From Dysidea avara (taxonomy: Eukaryota; Porifera; Demospongiae; Dictyoceratida; Dysideidae), in NCBI RefSeq assembly GCF_963678975.1, contig NC_089275.1, positions 32,115,977 to 32,179,976 of the forward strand: a stretch of 64,000 nucleotides of DNA. Direction: 5' to 3'. The translations under genes were made by a program, and so were the position numbers. Under the pieces are notes generated by a model. That model did not search any database. It saw nothing but the letters and a program-made list of their open reading frames with translations, and was not told the DNA's origin. Shown here piece after piece: positions 11,430 through 21,839 of this stretch (within the stretch, counting starts at the first letter, position 1; each line of letters begins with the position of its first letter).

Positions 11430-11742
11430 ATAAAGTATAAAAAAAATTTTGGAATTTTAAATTAGATTAGGGACAGTGTAAAATGCTGCAATAAAAAGTA
11501 GTGAAACAAGCTGGATCGGAGTAGTACGTAATGTCCAAGTACTGTAAAACAATAAGAAGTGAATATTCCTACTGTGCTACACTCAATGTACAGTAGCACA
11601 GTAGGGATATTGACTTCTTATTGTTCTACAGTATTTGGACATTACGTACTACTCCGATCTAGTTTGTTTCAGTAATTTTAATTGCAGCATTTTACACTGT
11701 CCCTAATCTAATTTAAAATTCCAATTTTTTTCTTATACTTGT
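11430..11742. mobile_element. Palindromic MITE with short loop
   Basis: Near-perfect inverted repeat centred at ~11588. Arms are ~150 bp: GGACAGTGTAAAATGCTGCA, GTACGTAATGTCCAAGTACT and TTCCTACTGTGCTAC, with complements on the right. The loop is a few bases. High arm identity suggests recent formation. Confidence 0.85.
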
Positions 11743-11834
11743 TTGTGAAGTTTTTTGCAAGCTCATGACCACTAAATATCTCCTGAGTTACTCAAAGCAC
11801 TATTACACTAGATTATGACTCATACAATAACAAA

Positions 11835-12080
11835 TGATCAGTGGGCGTGGCTCTACATAAGCCCGCAGACAATAATGGATGTGGATTCGTGCATACTTAA
11901 GGCCTGGTGAATGGGCGTGGCTACCATATGTCTACAGACTGTAATTTACGTAAGTGGGCGTGGCTCACGAAAGAAGCAGAGCTACGCTACGACATTTAGT
12001 AACACGTCCACATTTAATTTAGCACGTGGGGTCAGACCCGAATAATCTGTAAAGCAGGACCTGGATGACCCGACTCGGTT
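11835..12080. mobile_element. Left terminal inverted repeat of a ~4-kb nested element
   Basis: Contains three spaced copies of TGGGCGTGGCT and a GGGTCAGACCCG block. In reverse complement it matches 15530-15790 (GAGCCACGCCCACTT, GACGTGG, GGGTCTGACCC). The two are therefore the ends of one element, whose interior has been filled by a foldback (12348-12847) and a LINE (12990-15485). Confidence 0.6.
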
Positions 12081-12294
12081 TAACATTGTTACTAAATAAA
12101 CTATATTTATTGACTTACACATTGCTATTTATAGTTCGCCATGAGTTGCTCTCTCTGATCGATATCAACAGCGAGTCACGTTTTTGGTACAACCGGCGAC
12201 CACGTGTATTCGAATAGTTTGTTGCAATATACACTGGTATGGAAGCCGTACTGTAGTCTATTAACACTCAGCGGTAGAACCTTTACTGATGGCC

Positions 12295-12316
12295 ATGGTA
12301 AAGAAGGATAAAAGGT
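12295..12316 (+). other. Possible first coding exon of the nested element
   Basis: ATGGTAAAGAAGGATAAAAG followed by a strong donor GTAAGA, in a GC-richer promoter-like stretch just inside the left TIR. It would encode MVKKDKR. No matching downstream exon survives. Speculative. Confidence 0.2.
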
Positions 12317-12347
12317 AAGACAATAGCGCAAGCATTGTATGCTTATC

Positions 12348-12847
12348 CTTTTAACTCTAATTGGCTGGTAATTTGGCCGCCTTTTTTATTGCTCTATACA
12401 CTGAATATTAAAAAAAGCGGCCAAATTACCAGCCAATTAGAGTTAAAAAAAATCAATTTATGATGCAGCAAGAGTGAATGTAGAACACAGCTGAAAGACA
12501 AAGGTTCAATGTTAAACTTTTTGTTAATTCCAATTAGTTGTATATCAGCATTCATTCTTGGCCGCTTCAGATATCAGCTATTTCACTTGCCAGTTACTTT
12601 CATGGGTACACTTTTTTTTACAGCCAATGCTAGTTGTTTTTGCACAGATTAAAAAAAAAATTAGTATAAGTAGTTGGATTAAGATTGATTCTTGGCTGCT
12701 CCAGATATCAGCTCTTTAAGTTACCAGTTATTTTTACTTTCATGAAGTCTTTCCCTACAACTGAGCTGTTTTTAATTATATTGGATTACAGGTACTTGTA
12801 GTTTCTTGGACGCGCCTTTTTTTTACAGCGAAGGTGTTTTGGGGGTG
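12348..12847. mobile_element. Foldback element, one arm lost
   Basis: The central palindrome (12348-12445) and the complete right arm are very similar to the corresponding part of foldback copy B (CATTCATTCTTGG, ATATCAGCT, and the end TACAGCGAAGGTGTTTTGGGGGTGG). The left arm is missing. Confidence 0.8.
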
Positions 12848-12989
12848 GATTATTATATACATGGAGAGGGGATGTGCAACCTTAGTATGAATATACACAC
12901 CTCCTACCTGCATGCAGCAGCCAATGAACATGATATACATGAGCATGGAGCAAGCCTGCAGAAAGTAACAGCCATTGAGCTTTAGGTAC

Positions 12990-15485
12990 ATGGCACAATG
13001 GTTATGGTAACATTGCTACCACCCCCACTTATGGAAATGCTCTAAATAACATGTTTTTGGATGTAATAAACGATAACAGTCTCGAACAATTTGTGCACTT
13101 GCCAACCCGCTTAGAGAATACATTAGATCTTGTTTTCTGTACTTATCCAAAAAGTGTTAACATTTCTACTGTTCCTGGTATCTCAGATCATGATGCGGTA
13201 ACATTCCATCTTGATATAAACAAGCATGCAACTCCAAGTACAAAGCAACACAAAATTGCTTTGTATCACAAAGGAAACATCGACCTAATTAAAAGAGATC
13301 TAACAACTTTTGCAAATACATTCTTATCAAGTGACCCACATTCCAGACCAGTTGAACAACTTTGGCAAGAATTCAAGCAAGCAATCCATGAAGCTGTCTC
13401 TAACCATGTTCCTCACAAAGTGAAACGTTCACGCAACAGTTTACCTTGGATTAATAGGCAAATAAAGAAAGATATGAAAGCACGCAAAAAACTATACAAC
13501 AAGGCTAAGAGAAGCAAATTAGAGTCTGATTGGAAAGCTTATCGTGATGCCAGGAACCTAGTCAACTGCAGATTGAAAGAGGCACACAACAATTATTATG
13601 CCAGACTATTTGATAGTTCATTCAGTGGGAATCGCCGCCAATTTTGGAAGTACGTAAGGGCCAAACGACAGGATAAACATGATATTCCCACCCTACTTGT
13701 TAATGGAAAACCTGTTAATAGTTCAAAAGACAAAGCAAAAGCTCTGAATAATCATTTCCAGTCTGTATTTACAAAAGAAAGCCTATCAACAATACCTACA
13801 ATAAGTAATACTATTAATGCTATACCTGACATGCCTACTCTCTCCATCTCACAGTCTGGGATACAACAACTACTTTCAACACTTGACGAACAAAAGTCTA
13901 GTGGACCTGACCTTATTTCACCATACATACTAAAACATTGTGCTAATGAAATTGCTCCAATTTTACAAGTGATCTTTACCCAGTCTTTGTCTACCAGCTC
14001 ATTACCGAGTGATTGGCTATCAGCTAACATTTGTCCTGTGTATGAAAAGGGTAACCGCAGTAGTGCCATCAATTATCGACCTATATCGTTAACATCCATT
14101 TGTGCTAAGACTATGGAACACATTATTTACCACTCCATTATGAACCATCTTAACCAACACAACGTTTTAATTGAAAATCAACATGGCTTTCGATCACAGC
14201 ACTCCTGTGTCACTCAACTCATCACTTTGACTGAAGACATATCCTACGCTCTTGACCATCAAAAGCAAATTGATATAATCCTTCTAGACTTTTCTAAAGC
14301 ATTTGATACAGTTCCACATCAACTACTTCTGACTAAATTAAGGCATTATGGAATTAGCAACAGTACTCTTGCATGGATTGAATCCTGGCTCACTAGACGT
14401 TCACAATGTGTAGTTTTGGATGGTGAAACCTCAAACCCTGTACCTGTTTTGTCAGGAGTCCCTCAAGGAACTGTCCTGGGTCCCCTGATGTTTTTACTGT
14501 ATATAAACGACATAGCAAATGATATTGATTCTCCTCTTCTGATGTTCGCAGATGATTGTTTACTTTACAGAATAATCAATAGCAGAGAAGACACCATCCA
14601 GCTCCAACAAGATCTGAACAAGTTATCTGAATGGGCTAACACCTGGCAACTGAACTTTAATGTCATCAAATGTGCTGTAGTGCAATGCACAAGGAATACT
14701 TCACCCATCACACATAATTACATACTGAACGGCCATATATTAGAAACATCTGAGCAACACTCTTATCTGGGCATCTTAATTAACAAGTCATTATCCTGGT
14801 CTTCACACATATCTACCATAGCAGCCAAGGCGACAAAAACCCTCAACTTTTTGAAACGTAATCTTAGTAGTTGCTCACAAAGAGTTAAGAAATCTGCTTA
14901 CATCACAATGGTGAGGCCACAAATGGAATATGCATCAGCTGTGTGGGATCCATACTACAATTCACAAATTCAGCAATTAGAGAAGGTACAACGTTGTGCA
15001 GCCAGATGGATTTATAATGACTAGTAGATTTAGCTCAGTTTCAGCAATGTTAAACGAATTATCCCTGCCATCTCTTGAGACTCATCGCAAGATATCTAGA
15101 TTACAAGTCCTGCACAAGGCACTCCATCACCAGCTTGCCATCTGCATACCATCATATTACTTACCATCAACGAGAGAAACTAGATCATACCATCCATTGC
15201 ATCTCATAATTCCATCATCATCCACCAGATCATATCAGAGCAGCTACTTCTCAAGAACTGTTAAAGAATGGAACACCTTGCCTGTTAACATCATTGAAAC
15301 GTCTGATCCAGATTCGTTCACATCACTTTTACAATCATATTACCACACTAGTACTAGCTTGTAATTAGTTGAACAATTGGTTTACTGTAAAGTTAGAACT
15401 GTTTTTTTTTGTTGTTGTTTTTTTTTTCCCTGAGCATACCAGCAGGGCTGACTGCTCAGTACAAATAAATAAATAAATAAATATG
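12990..15485 (+). mobile_element. 5'-truncated LINE, near-intact RT
   Basis: Non-LTR retrotransposon. The open frame extends upstream of the ATG at 13051 to ~12990 and runs to 15024 (657 codons from that ATG). It starts in the C-terminal part of an APE-type endonuclease (GISDHDAVTF). The reverse transcriptase follows: LDFSKAFDTVPHQLL, LSGVPQGTVLGPL, catalytic FADD, YLGILINKSLSW, then LEKVQRCAARWIYND. Just after this a frameshift near 15020 moves the last ~120 codons (to 15364) into another frame. The 3' UTR ends in an (AAAT)n tail at 15464-15483. It fits the Jockey/CR1 supergroup. It lacks ORF1 and most of the endonuclease, so it cannot move on its own. Confidence 0.92.
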
Positions 15486-15529
15486 CAACAGTTAGTGTAT
15501 GCTGGAGATATTACAAGCTATATGAGCCA

Positions 15530-15790
15530 GCGTTGAAACCGGGTCGGGTCAACCGGGTCACATTTTCTCCGGGTCATCCGGGTCTGACCCGGTTTACAAA
15601 TTATCCGGGTCTGACCCGGTTTACAAATTATCCGGGTCTGACCCGGATTGGATCACGTGAGAAACGAAATTGTTCGTTTGACGACGTGGAAACTTATAAA
15701 CGCTATCGCGGAGCTCTTTCGTGAGCCACGCCCACTTATCACGTTACAAACATACGCTCAGCCACGCCCATTTATTAGTAACTGCAGTAT
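15530..15790. mobile_element. Right terminal inverted repeat of the nested element
   Basis: Inverted counterpart of 11835-12080. It contains a short array of 27-28 bp units (ATCCGGGTCTGACCCGGTTT) at about 15575-15645, each with the palindrome CCGGGTCTGACCCGG. Two GAGCCACGCCCA / CAGCCACGCCCA blocks follow. Confidence 0.6.
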
Positions 15791-15837
15791 GTAGCACGAA
15801 ACTTAGGGTACTATGGTGAGGGGTAGCTATTGTTAGT

Positions 15838-15920
15838 AGGTGATGACTTTTTTTTTTTCTTTTTTTTGGTCTTCAACCTACAGCTAGGATGAAGTTGCGT
15901 CTGGATCCGCCCCTGTTTAC
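15838..15920. mobile_element. End of a GATCCGCCCCTG-type DNA element
   Basis: Poly-T rich stretch followed by CTGGATCCGCCCCTG, a terminus that recurs at 26400-26414. The opposite end was not found, so this is probably a truncated hAT-like MITE. Confidence 0.35.
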
Positions 15921-15999
15921 TCAACACGAATCGAACGCTCAAAAAGGTAGTCTCGCTCGCTCGAGACTAACCGAAACATAGCTCTTATCGCACGCCTCG

Positions 16000-17360
16000 G
16001 CTTTAATTAATTATCTTGATGATATACTTGTGACGGGCCGCTCAGTGGAAGAACATTTGTCAACCTTACATAAAGTTTTTCAACGACTGGAAGATACAGG
16101 TCTTAAACTGAAGAAAAGTAAATGTGTGTTCCTTGCCGACTCTGTGACTTACCTGGGTCATCGTATTGATTCCCAAGGCTTGCACCTTCTAAAGAGAAAG
16201 TGAAGGCACTTCAAGCTGTTCCCAATCCCAAGAATGTGACCGAACTGAAGTCATACTTAGGGATGCTCTCGTATTATTCGAAGTTCCTTCCAAACCTGTC
16301 ATCGAAGCTTGCTCCTTTACACAAGCTACTGAAACAGTCAGTCCCATGGCAATGGAAGGATGAACAGCAGCAAGCATTTGAGAACTCAAAACAATTGCTA
16401 TCGTCGTCACAACTCCTGGTTCGTTTTGACCCAACTTTAGAAATTCGTTTGGCTTGTGAAGCATCTGCCTATGGCATAGGCGCCGTTTTGTCACATGTAA
16501 TGCCTGATGGATCAGAAAAACCAATTGGTTTTGTGTCTCGGACCTTGACAGATGCTGAAAAGAAATACTCACAATTGGAGAAAGAAGGTCTAGCGTGTGT
16601 TTATGGTGTGAAATGTTTTCATTCATACTTGTTTGGTCACAAATTAGTGTTACAGACTGATCACCAGCCTTTGACAACATTGTTCAATGAGACCAAAAGT
16701 ATCCCGGTTCAAGCATCAAGTCGTATACAGCGCTGGGCACTATTGTTAGTATCTTACGAGTATACCATTGTTTTCAGATCCACTAGTAAACATGCAAATG
16801 CTGATGCTATGATTCGGTTACCCTTACCTGACAAGCCTACTAGTACTCCTGTACCAGCTGAGTTAGTGTTAATGATAGAAAAGCTTGATGAAGCCCCCAT
16901 TACCTCAACACAAATTGCCAATTGGACTAAGAAGGATCCTGTCTTGGCAAAAGTGTCACAATACATACAGTTGGGATGGTCTAGTCAGGTTGATAATGCA
17001 CTGAAACCTTACTGGAACAGACGTTTTGAACTATCCACTCATGCTGGTTGTGTCCTTTGGGGTGTAAGAGTGGTTGTTCCACCACAGGACAGACAAACAG
17101 TTCTGGCATGGAGGATACCCAGGGATGACACGGATGAAGGCTTTGGCACGACATCTAGTATGGTGGCCTAAGTTAGATGAAGCCGTTGAAGATGTTGTGA
17201 AACAGTGTGAGAATTGCCAGCAGAATCGAGCCACACCCCCTCCAGTACCACTTCACCCTTGGCAGTGGCCTACCCGCCCTTGGACTAGATTATACATATA
17301 GATTTTGCGGGACCAATTGAAGGAAAAATGTTGCTGATCATTCATAGCAGATATACTCAT
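16000..17360 (+). pseudogene. Truncated Ty3/Gypsy pol (RT-RNase H-integrase)
   Basis: LTR-retrotransposon pol remnant without LTRs. It starts abruptly in the RT palm at the catalytic box YLDDILVTG (16009), followed by LKKSKCVF and VTYLGHRI. A stop/frameshift near 16195 leads to the frame 16200-17171, with the RT thumb (LKSYLGMLSYYSKFLP) and an RNase H domain (FVSRTLTDAEKKYSQLEKE, LQTDHQPLT). A second frameshift near 17110 leads to the integrase H2C2 zinc finger (CENCQQNR at ~17205). The start of the integrase core (IDFAGPIEGK) is cut off near 17350 where the MULE-like gene begins. 5'-truncated, frameshifted and dead. Confidence 0.9.
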
Positions 17361-19383
17361 ATGTTTAGGTGACAAACTTGTTTGTGTACTAGATTCATTT
17401 TGTGCACTTCCTATAGTTTTGCAAACCAATGGACTTGGTTGTGTGGCTACCATTGATGACAAACCCACTCGTGCTCTATCTTCGACCTGAGTATCTGACA
17501 CACTTCCATCCTCTAATGAAGTGGCAGATGAACTAGCCCGTGAAGTTTGAGACATGGTATATGTTGAAGCAACAGTAGTACTACATTTCACTTTCATGGC
17601 GTCGAATTGCTTTAAAACCTGTTTTCTTTGTTCAGGTCTCATTCTTGTCAACTGCTCAGGAGCAACAATGAGATGTGCATACTCCTTATCTAACCTGTAT
17701 TGGCCACGACCAGAAAGAGGTTGCACAACTTCATCCCTTTGAGATAAAACCACTTGTTTCATAGATTCATTAAACTCAGGTCATTTGCTCTCTTTGAAAT
17801 TCACTTTTCTTTTGATGGCAGCATTCAAACTTTCACTAGAGTTTGTGGTAAAAATTCCAGGAGGGCACCCTAAACCAGCAGCAGTACGGCTGCTTTTTAA
17901 CATTGTGTTCTCAAAAACTTTTGAATACTGTTGTACAAAATAATCAAAGAATGACATTTGACCGGGATGTAAATATTGTGCCTCCCTTGCATTCCACACA
18001 TCTTTGCAGTTGTGAAGGCGACTTTCAAAGTCAAAACAGCTAACTGCATCAACTAAACCTTCTTCATATCTGTTGTAAACATATTTACCAAATATATCTG
18101 ACAAAAATTCTTCAGAAACACATGACGGCAGCCCTCGCTCTCCAAGCTTTGAGTGGATGTTCCTTTTCATATGCAAGAAGCAACGCAATTGAATTGCAAA
18201 AGGAAAATTGTGTAAAAAGGCCTCGATCAACGCTTCATCTCCATCAGTACCAAATGCTAGCAATCCTTGAAGTTTCATATTAAAGGACACCAAGGTACTG
18301 GCAAAATAGTTAAACGCAGCAAAATGTTTTCTTTGGTGCACCAGTACTGGGCCCGCCATGGTTGGGTGCTTTTTTGATGTAATATCTACAAGCATCAGGC
18401 GCTTGTAAGTTGACGGAGTAACATAGAATTCTCCTACATTGTATGTTGTATCTGCAGTAAAAACACGAAATTTTCTTTCATCAGTAAGAAAGCGAACCAG
18501 ATCACTGATTTGCCAATCAAACACCATAACACACTGCGGATCTGGTGCAGCTTTTACATCTTGTACAAATGCATCTGATGTTCCATCCGTTAGCTTACAC
18601 TGGAGAATTACACTATACAAAACATTTTGATCTTTACCAGTACTACTTCGTCGATAGTTTTTTATTTGGTGAAGATTGCGGGGCAGTTTCTGCATTCCAG
18701 CTGCATCTAATTCCCCTCCACATTGTTGAGTCGCCTTATACAAGGCCTCAGTTGGTTTGCTAGTAGATGCAATTTCTCTGTGTTTTTCTTTAGCAGAATC
18801 AGATGTATGAAAAATGGAGTATTTGATTTTGAATTTCCATGTGGCTTTGGTTTAACTACAACTGCTGCCCCATCAAACCAGTATTGAATCATGGAATACT
18901 TGTTTCGCTGTCCACTATGGTTTAGTATGAACACAATAATTACCAAACCAAGTAAAAACATAGTACACAAGCATATAATTTCCCTTACTTTGTATATCTG
19001 CAATCATTCGGTGATACTTTGGATAACTTGAATGAATGTAATATCGACGAGTCAAATGCAAGTATTCAGTTCCTTCTTTAGCATTGGGTTTTCGCTCTGC
19101 ATATTTAATTCTACCTGATGGTAATAATCTGAAGTATGTTTTCTTTGTGCCTGTTCCTCTCCATAGCCCCAAGTCGTCAGCCTTTAAATCTCCAAAATTA
19201 ATTATGTCAATGTCGACCAAAAATACTGCATTCTGTGACACTCCCAGAGGCTGCACTTTGCAGACACGTTCAAGTGGCACAGAAGACTTCAACAACACAT
19301 CAATAATTCTATCTAGTGGATACCCATAATCCAGTGAAGCAAAAATTGGTAAATCGTGATCATCCTGATAATAAGTAAGTGTC
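17361..19383 (-). pseudogene. MULE-like transposase-derived gene, decayed
   Basis: Minus-strand gene of a Mutator-type (MULE) DDE transposase family as I recognise it. An upstream exon runs 19383-18989 (acceptor TTGCAG, donor GTAAGG) and encodes the DYGYPLDRIIDVLLKSSVPLE region. A 74-bp intron follows, then the main exon from 18914. The catalytic part (18743-17781) has D in FTADTTYN, D in GTDGDEALIEAF, the C..H pair in LRCFLHMKRN, and E in TTNSSESLNAAIKRK. The frame then meets an in-frame TGA near 17780 and continues to ~17370 with PLSGRGQYRLD and a Ser/Thr-rich tail. Further damage is a one-base phase mismatch at the first intron and a frameshift near 18815. It abuts the Ty3 pol fragment, so one probably inserted into the other. 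Confidence 0.8.
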
Positions 19384-19543
19384 CTGCAATAAGACAAAGT
19401 ATGGTATTGACAAAACATACATTTTACTGTACTTGCTGGTAGAGTCACTACTAGAACTGTCAATCAACTCATCACTATGGATTCAGAAACCAACACATCA
19501 AATACTTAAAAATACAGGAAGGTTACAGAAATAGAAGTATATA

Positions 19544-19766
19544 ATAAACAACAACAAAGAAAATATATTGTCCTACTGCAGTTTACAACCTTGACAGAAT
19601 TAAGGATTAAAAGCTTATATAAACAACAACAAAGGAAATATATTGTCCTACTGCATTTACAACCATGACAGAATTAAGGATTAAAAGCTTATATAAACAA
19701 CAACAAAGGAAATATATTGTCCTACTGCATTTACAACCATGACAGAATTAAGGATTAAAAGCTTAT
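19544..19766. repeat. 75-bp tandem repeat, 3 copies
   Basis: Three copies of a 74-75 bp unit beginning ATAAACAACAACAAAG and ending AGGATTAAAAGCTTAT, at 19544, 19619 and 19693. Nearly identical, so recent. Confidence 0.9.
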
Positions 19767-19950
19767 GCACTAGCATTAGCACATACTTTATGTGTTCATA
19801 AAATACACTGGTTATCAAGTATGCAGGGCTTGTTTATGCTGACAGCTGAAATTTGCTCACAATTCAATTTGTAGAGTCTAATTTCCTAACCTCTCCTGGA
19901 AGGAGAGAGTATACCTTTAATCCCTAGGGGTCAGTAATTATTGGTGCTTA

Positions 19951-20341
19951 CAGTGGAACTTCCCTTATCAGGACATCTATTATCTGGGTACCTCCATTGT
20001 CTGGACAGCCTAAATTGGTCATGTGGCTTGTAGTTTATTGCAGATGAAAGCACAAGGAAGGAGCCTAAAGGTTGCTGTTTACCTCTTTGGTGAATTGTTT
20101 AATAACTACCAGTTGGTTGCTAGGTGATAATGCATTTTTCAGCCCAGGAGAGTGACCATGAATGCTCCGTAGTGACTTCCCCTCTGCCCACTAAACTGCA
20201 TAGCACTAACTGCTAGCAATAATTGCAATATTTGTTTTTTTAATTAGTCACTTTAGCATAATAGCATGCTATTCTTAGTTACGGACATTTCTGAGATACG
20301 GATAGGTGTACCAGACCTCCTGGATAAGAGAGGCTACACTG
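19951..20341. mobile_element. pogo/Tigger-like MITE with TA duplication
   Basis: Terminal repeats CAGTGGAACTTCCCTTATCA and its imperfect complement GGATAAGAGAGGCTACACTG, flanked on both sides by TA. The interior is non-coding. Related ends occur at 22731 (single end), 44235, 45065-45240 and 45593. Confidence 0.75.
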
Positions 20342-20647
20342 TATATTAAAAGCTTCAAGAGCAGTCATACTAATACAACAGTCAAGATAATGTCAGCCAG
20401 CCAAAAATAAGGTTTGTCATCATCCACAAAATCTCGCTACCCACCAGCCCCCGTTGTCTCCTCTGTCCCTGCCTGGGATAGGTGAGTCTTAGCATTAACA
20501 AGTATGTAAGTTGAGCCTATAAAGCACTCTCAGCATTGCTTTGCCCATAATCACAGTCACTTTGAGCATTTGTAGAAGTAAATGTCTTGGTCTGAGTTAA
20601 TGCCAGGTCAGTCACTTTCAGAAAAAAATTTCTGGATTTTTATAAGG

Positions 20648-21265
20648 ATATGTGACCTAATTTTAGAAAACCATTGATATTCGCACATTTCTCAAAATTC
20701 ACTTTATTGGTTCTGTTATTTATAGGGACAGAGGAATGGACTGGCAAAAAATTCAGCCTCGTTAAGTTCAGTACATGGGAGATACAGTACTGGGTAGTTG
20801 GACAAGCAATTAAGTCGATTTGTATAGAAACCATCGAGAAAATAATTTACAGGTGCTTAAATAATCATAACTTACTTATGTGACATTGTACGGAGTTTGT
20901 TCATTGTGCATCTACCAAGGTATAGGTTTTGTCCAGTATTTGCTTCTGTGCCTGAGAAGCCCAACATTTGCTTCTTTGCCTGAGAAAGAAGGTAGCTATA
21001 TTAACTACAGAAAAATCGTTAAATTCTTTGGTCACCACAACATAAACAAATGTACGCAACTCAGAAACTCATTCGTGTATGGAGATAAAACAAGGATTTT
21101 CCAACTCCCCGCATGGACAGGCGAACACGATACCTAGGATTTATTGATTGGAGTGTTAATTCACTGAGTAGCAAGGTGATAAAAATATAAGTAAATTTTT
21201 TTGGAACTTGGGTTAATGAGTTTCATTAGCTACATCAACAGTTTTCTCAAATTCGGGTACATATA
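20648..21265. mobile_element. ATATGTGAC-end non-autonomous element
   Basis: Bounded by ATATGTGACCTAATTTTAG and TCAAATTCGGGTACATATA, which are imperfect inverted repeats. The short open frames inside have no recognisable domain. An internal direct repeat (TTTGCTTCT..GCCTGAGAA) lies at ~20940-20990. Confidence 0.5.
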
Positions 21266-21303
21266 CGGTAGTTAAGATTAGAACAGCACTAGCATTCAAT
21301 TAT

Positions 21304-21687
21304 TTAAAGAAAAGACCTTATAAAGCCTTCTTTCTCTGCTTCATTGCTTTCTTTTTCTGCTTCACTGCCTTCTTGATCTTCATCACTTTCATTATCTGAC
21401 TCGGGATCACTTGGAGCATCAGTCCTAGGTTTCTTCGTTGGTGTAAAAACCTTTTCCTCCGTATCAAATTGAGTAACTGCTAAATAATCACCTGCAAGGC
21501 TTCCGGTATCGCTGTCTTCGCCACTTAAACCTCCTACATCATGATCGACGGTACCCTGGGTAACGTTTATCCCTTCACTACGCAACAATCTTCTCCTAAC
21601 TTTTCTTTTAACTTTAGTTTTATCTGTTGTTAAGGTTCCTTGGGTGTCTTCGTCTTCACTAGATAAAACAATAACTACTTCCGACAT
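21304..21687 (-). CDS. Acidic protein N-terminal exon, possibly of the MULE-like gene
   Basis: An open frame of about 127 codons from the second ATG (21687; MSEVVIVLSSEDEDTQ). The composition is strongly Glu/Asp/Ser-rich with a basic, NLS-like cluster (KVKRKVRRRLLR) at residues ~22-33 and an acidic run DPESDNESDEDQEGSEAEKE near the end. I recognise no fold. Its strand and position, 1.9 kb upstream of the decayed MULE-like exons, would suit a nuclear N-terminal exon of that gene, with an intron containing a pogo-like MITE and the 75-bp repeats. No strong splice donor is evident at its end. It may be an unrelated or dead frame. Confidence 0.4.
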   Translation of the reverse strand: MSEVVIVLSSEDEDTQGTLTTDKTKVKRKVRRRLLRSEGINVTQGTVDHDVGGLSGEDSDTGSLAGDYLAVTQFDTEEKVFTPTKKPRTDAPSDPESDNESDEDQEGSEAEKESNEAEKEGFIRSFL

Positions 21688-21771
21688 GAAGAGACCACGT
21701 ATCATCCATTGTCTCCATACAGCGTGTTTTTTGCGCATGCGTATTTATGCATTTTACCACATGCGCCTAGT

Positions 21772-21830
21772 CCAAAATCCAGTCCAGAGTCCAGTCCATA
21801 GTCCAGTCCAAAGTCCAGAGTCCAGTGTTT
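21772..21830. repeat. Short AGTCCAGTCC tandem repeat
   Basis: Five to six imperfect copies of a ~10-bp unit (CCAGAGTCCAGT, CCATAGTCCAGT, CCAAAGTCCAGAG), placed just upstream of the acidic open frame on the minus strand. It could belong to its promoter region. Confidence 0.75.
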
Positions 21831-21839
21831 ACACCAACC

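Noticed and set aside
16189..16680. 163-codon minus-strand frame
   Set aside because: Antisense shadow of the Ty3 RNase H region.
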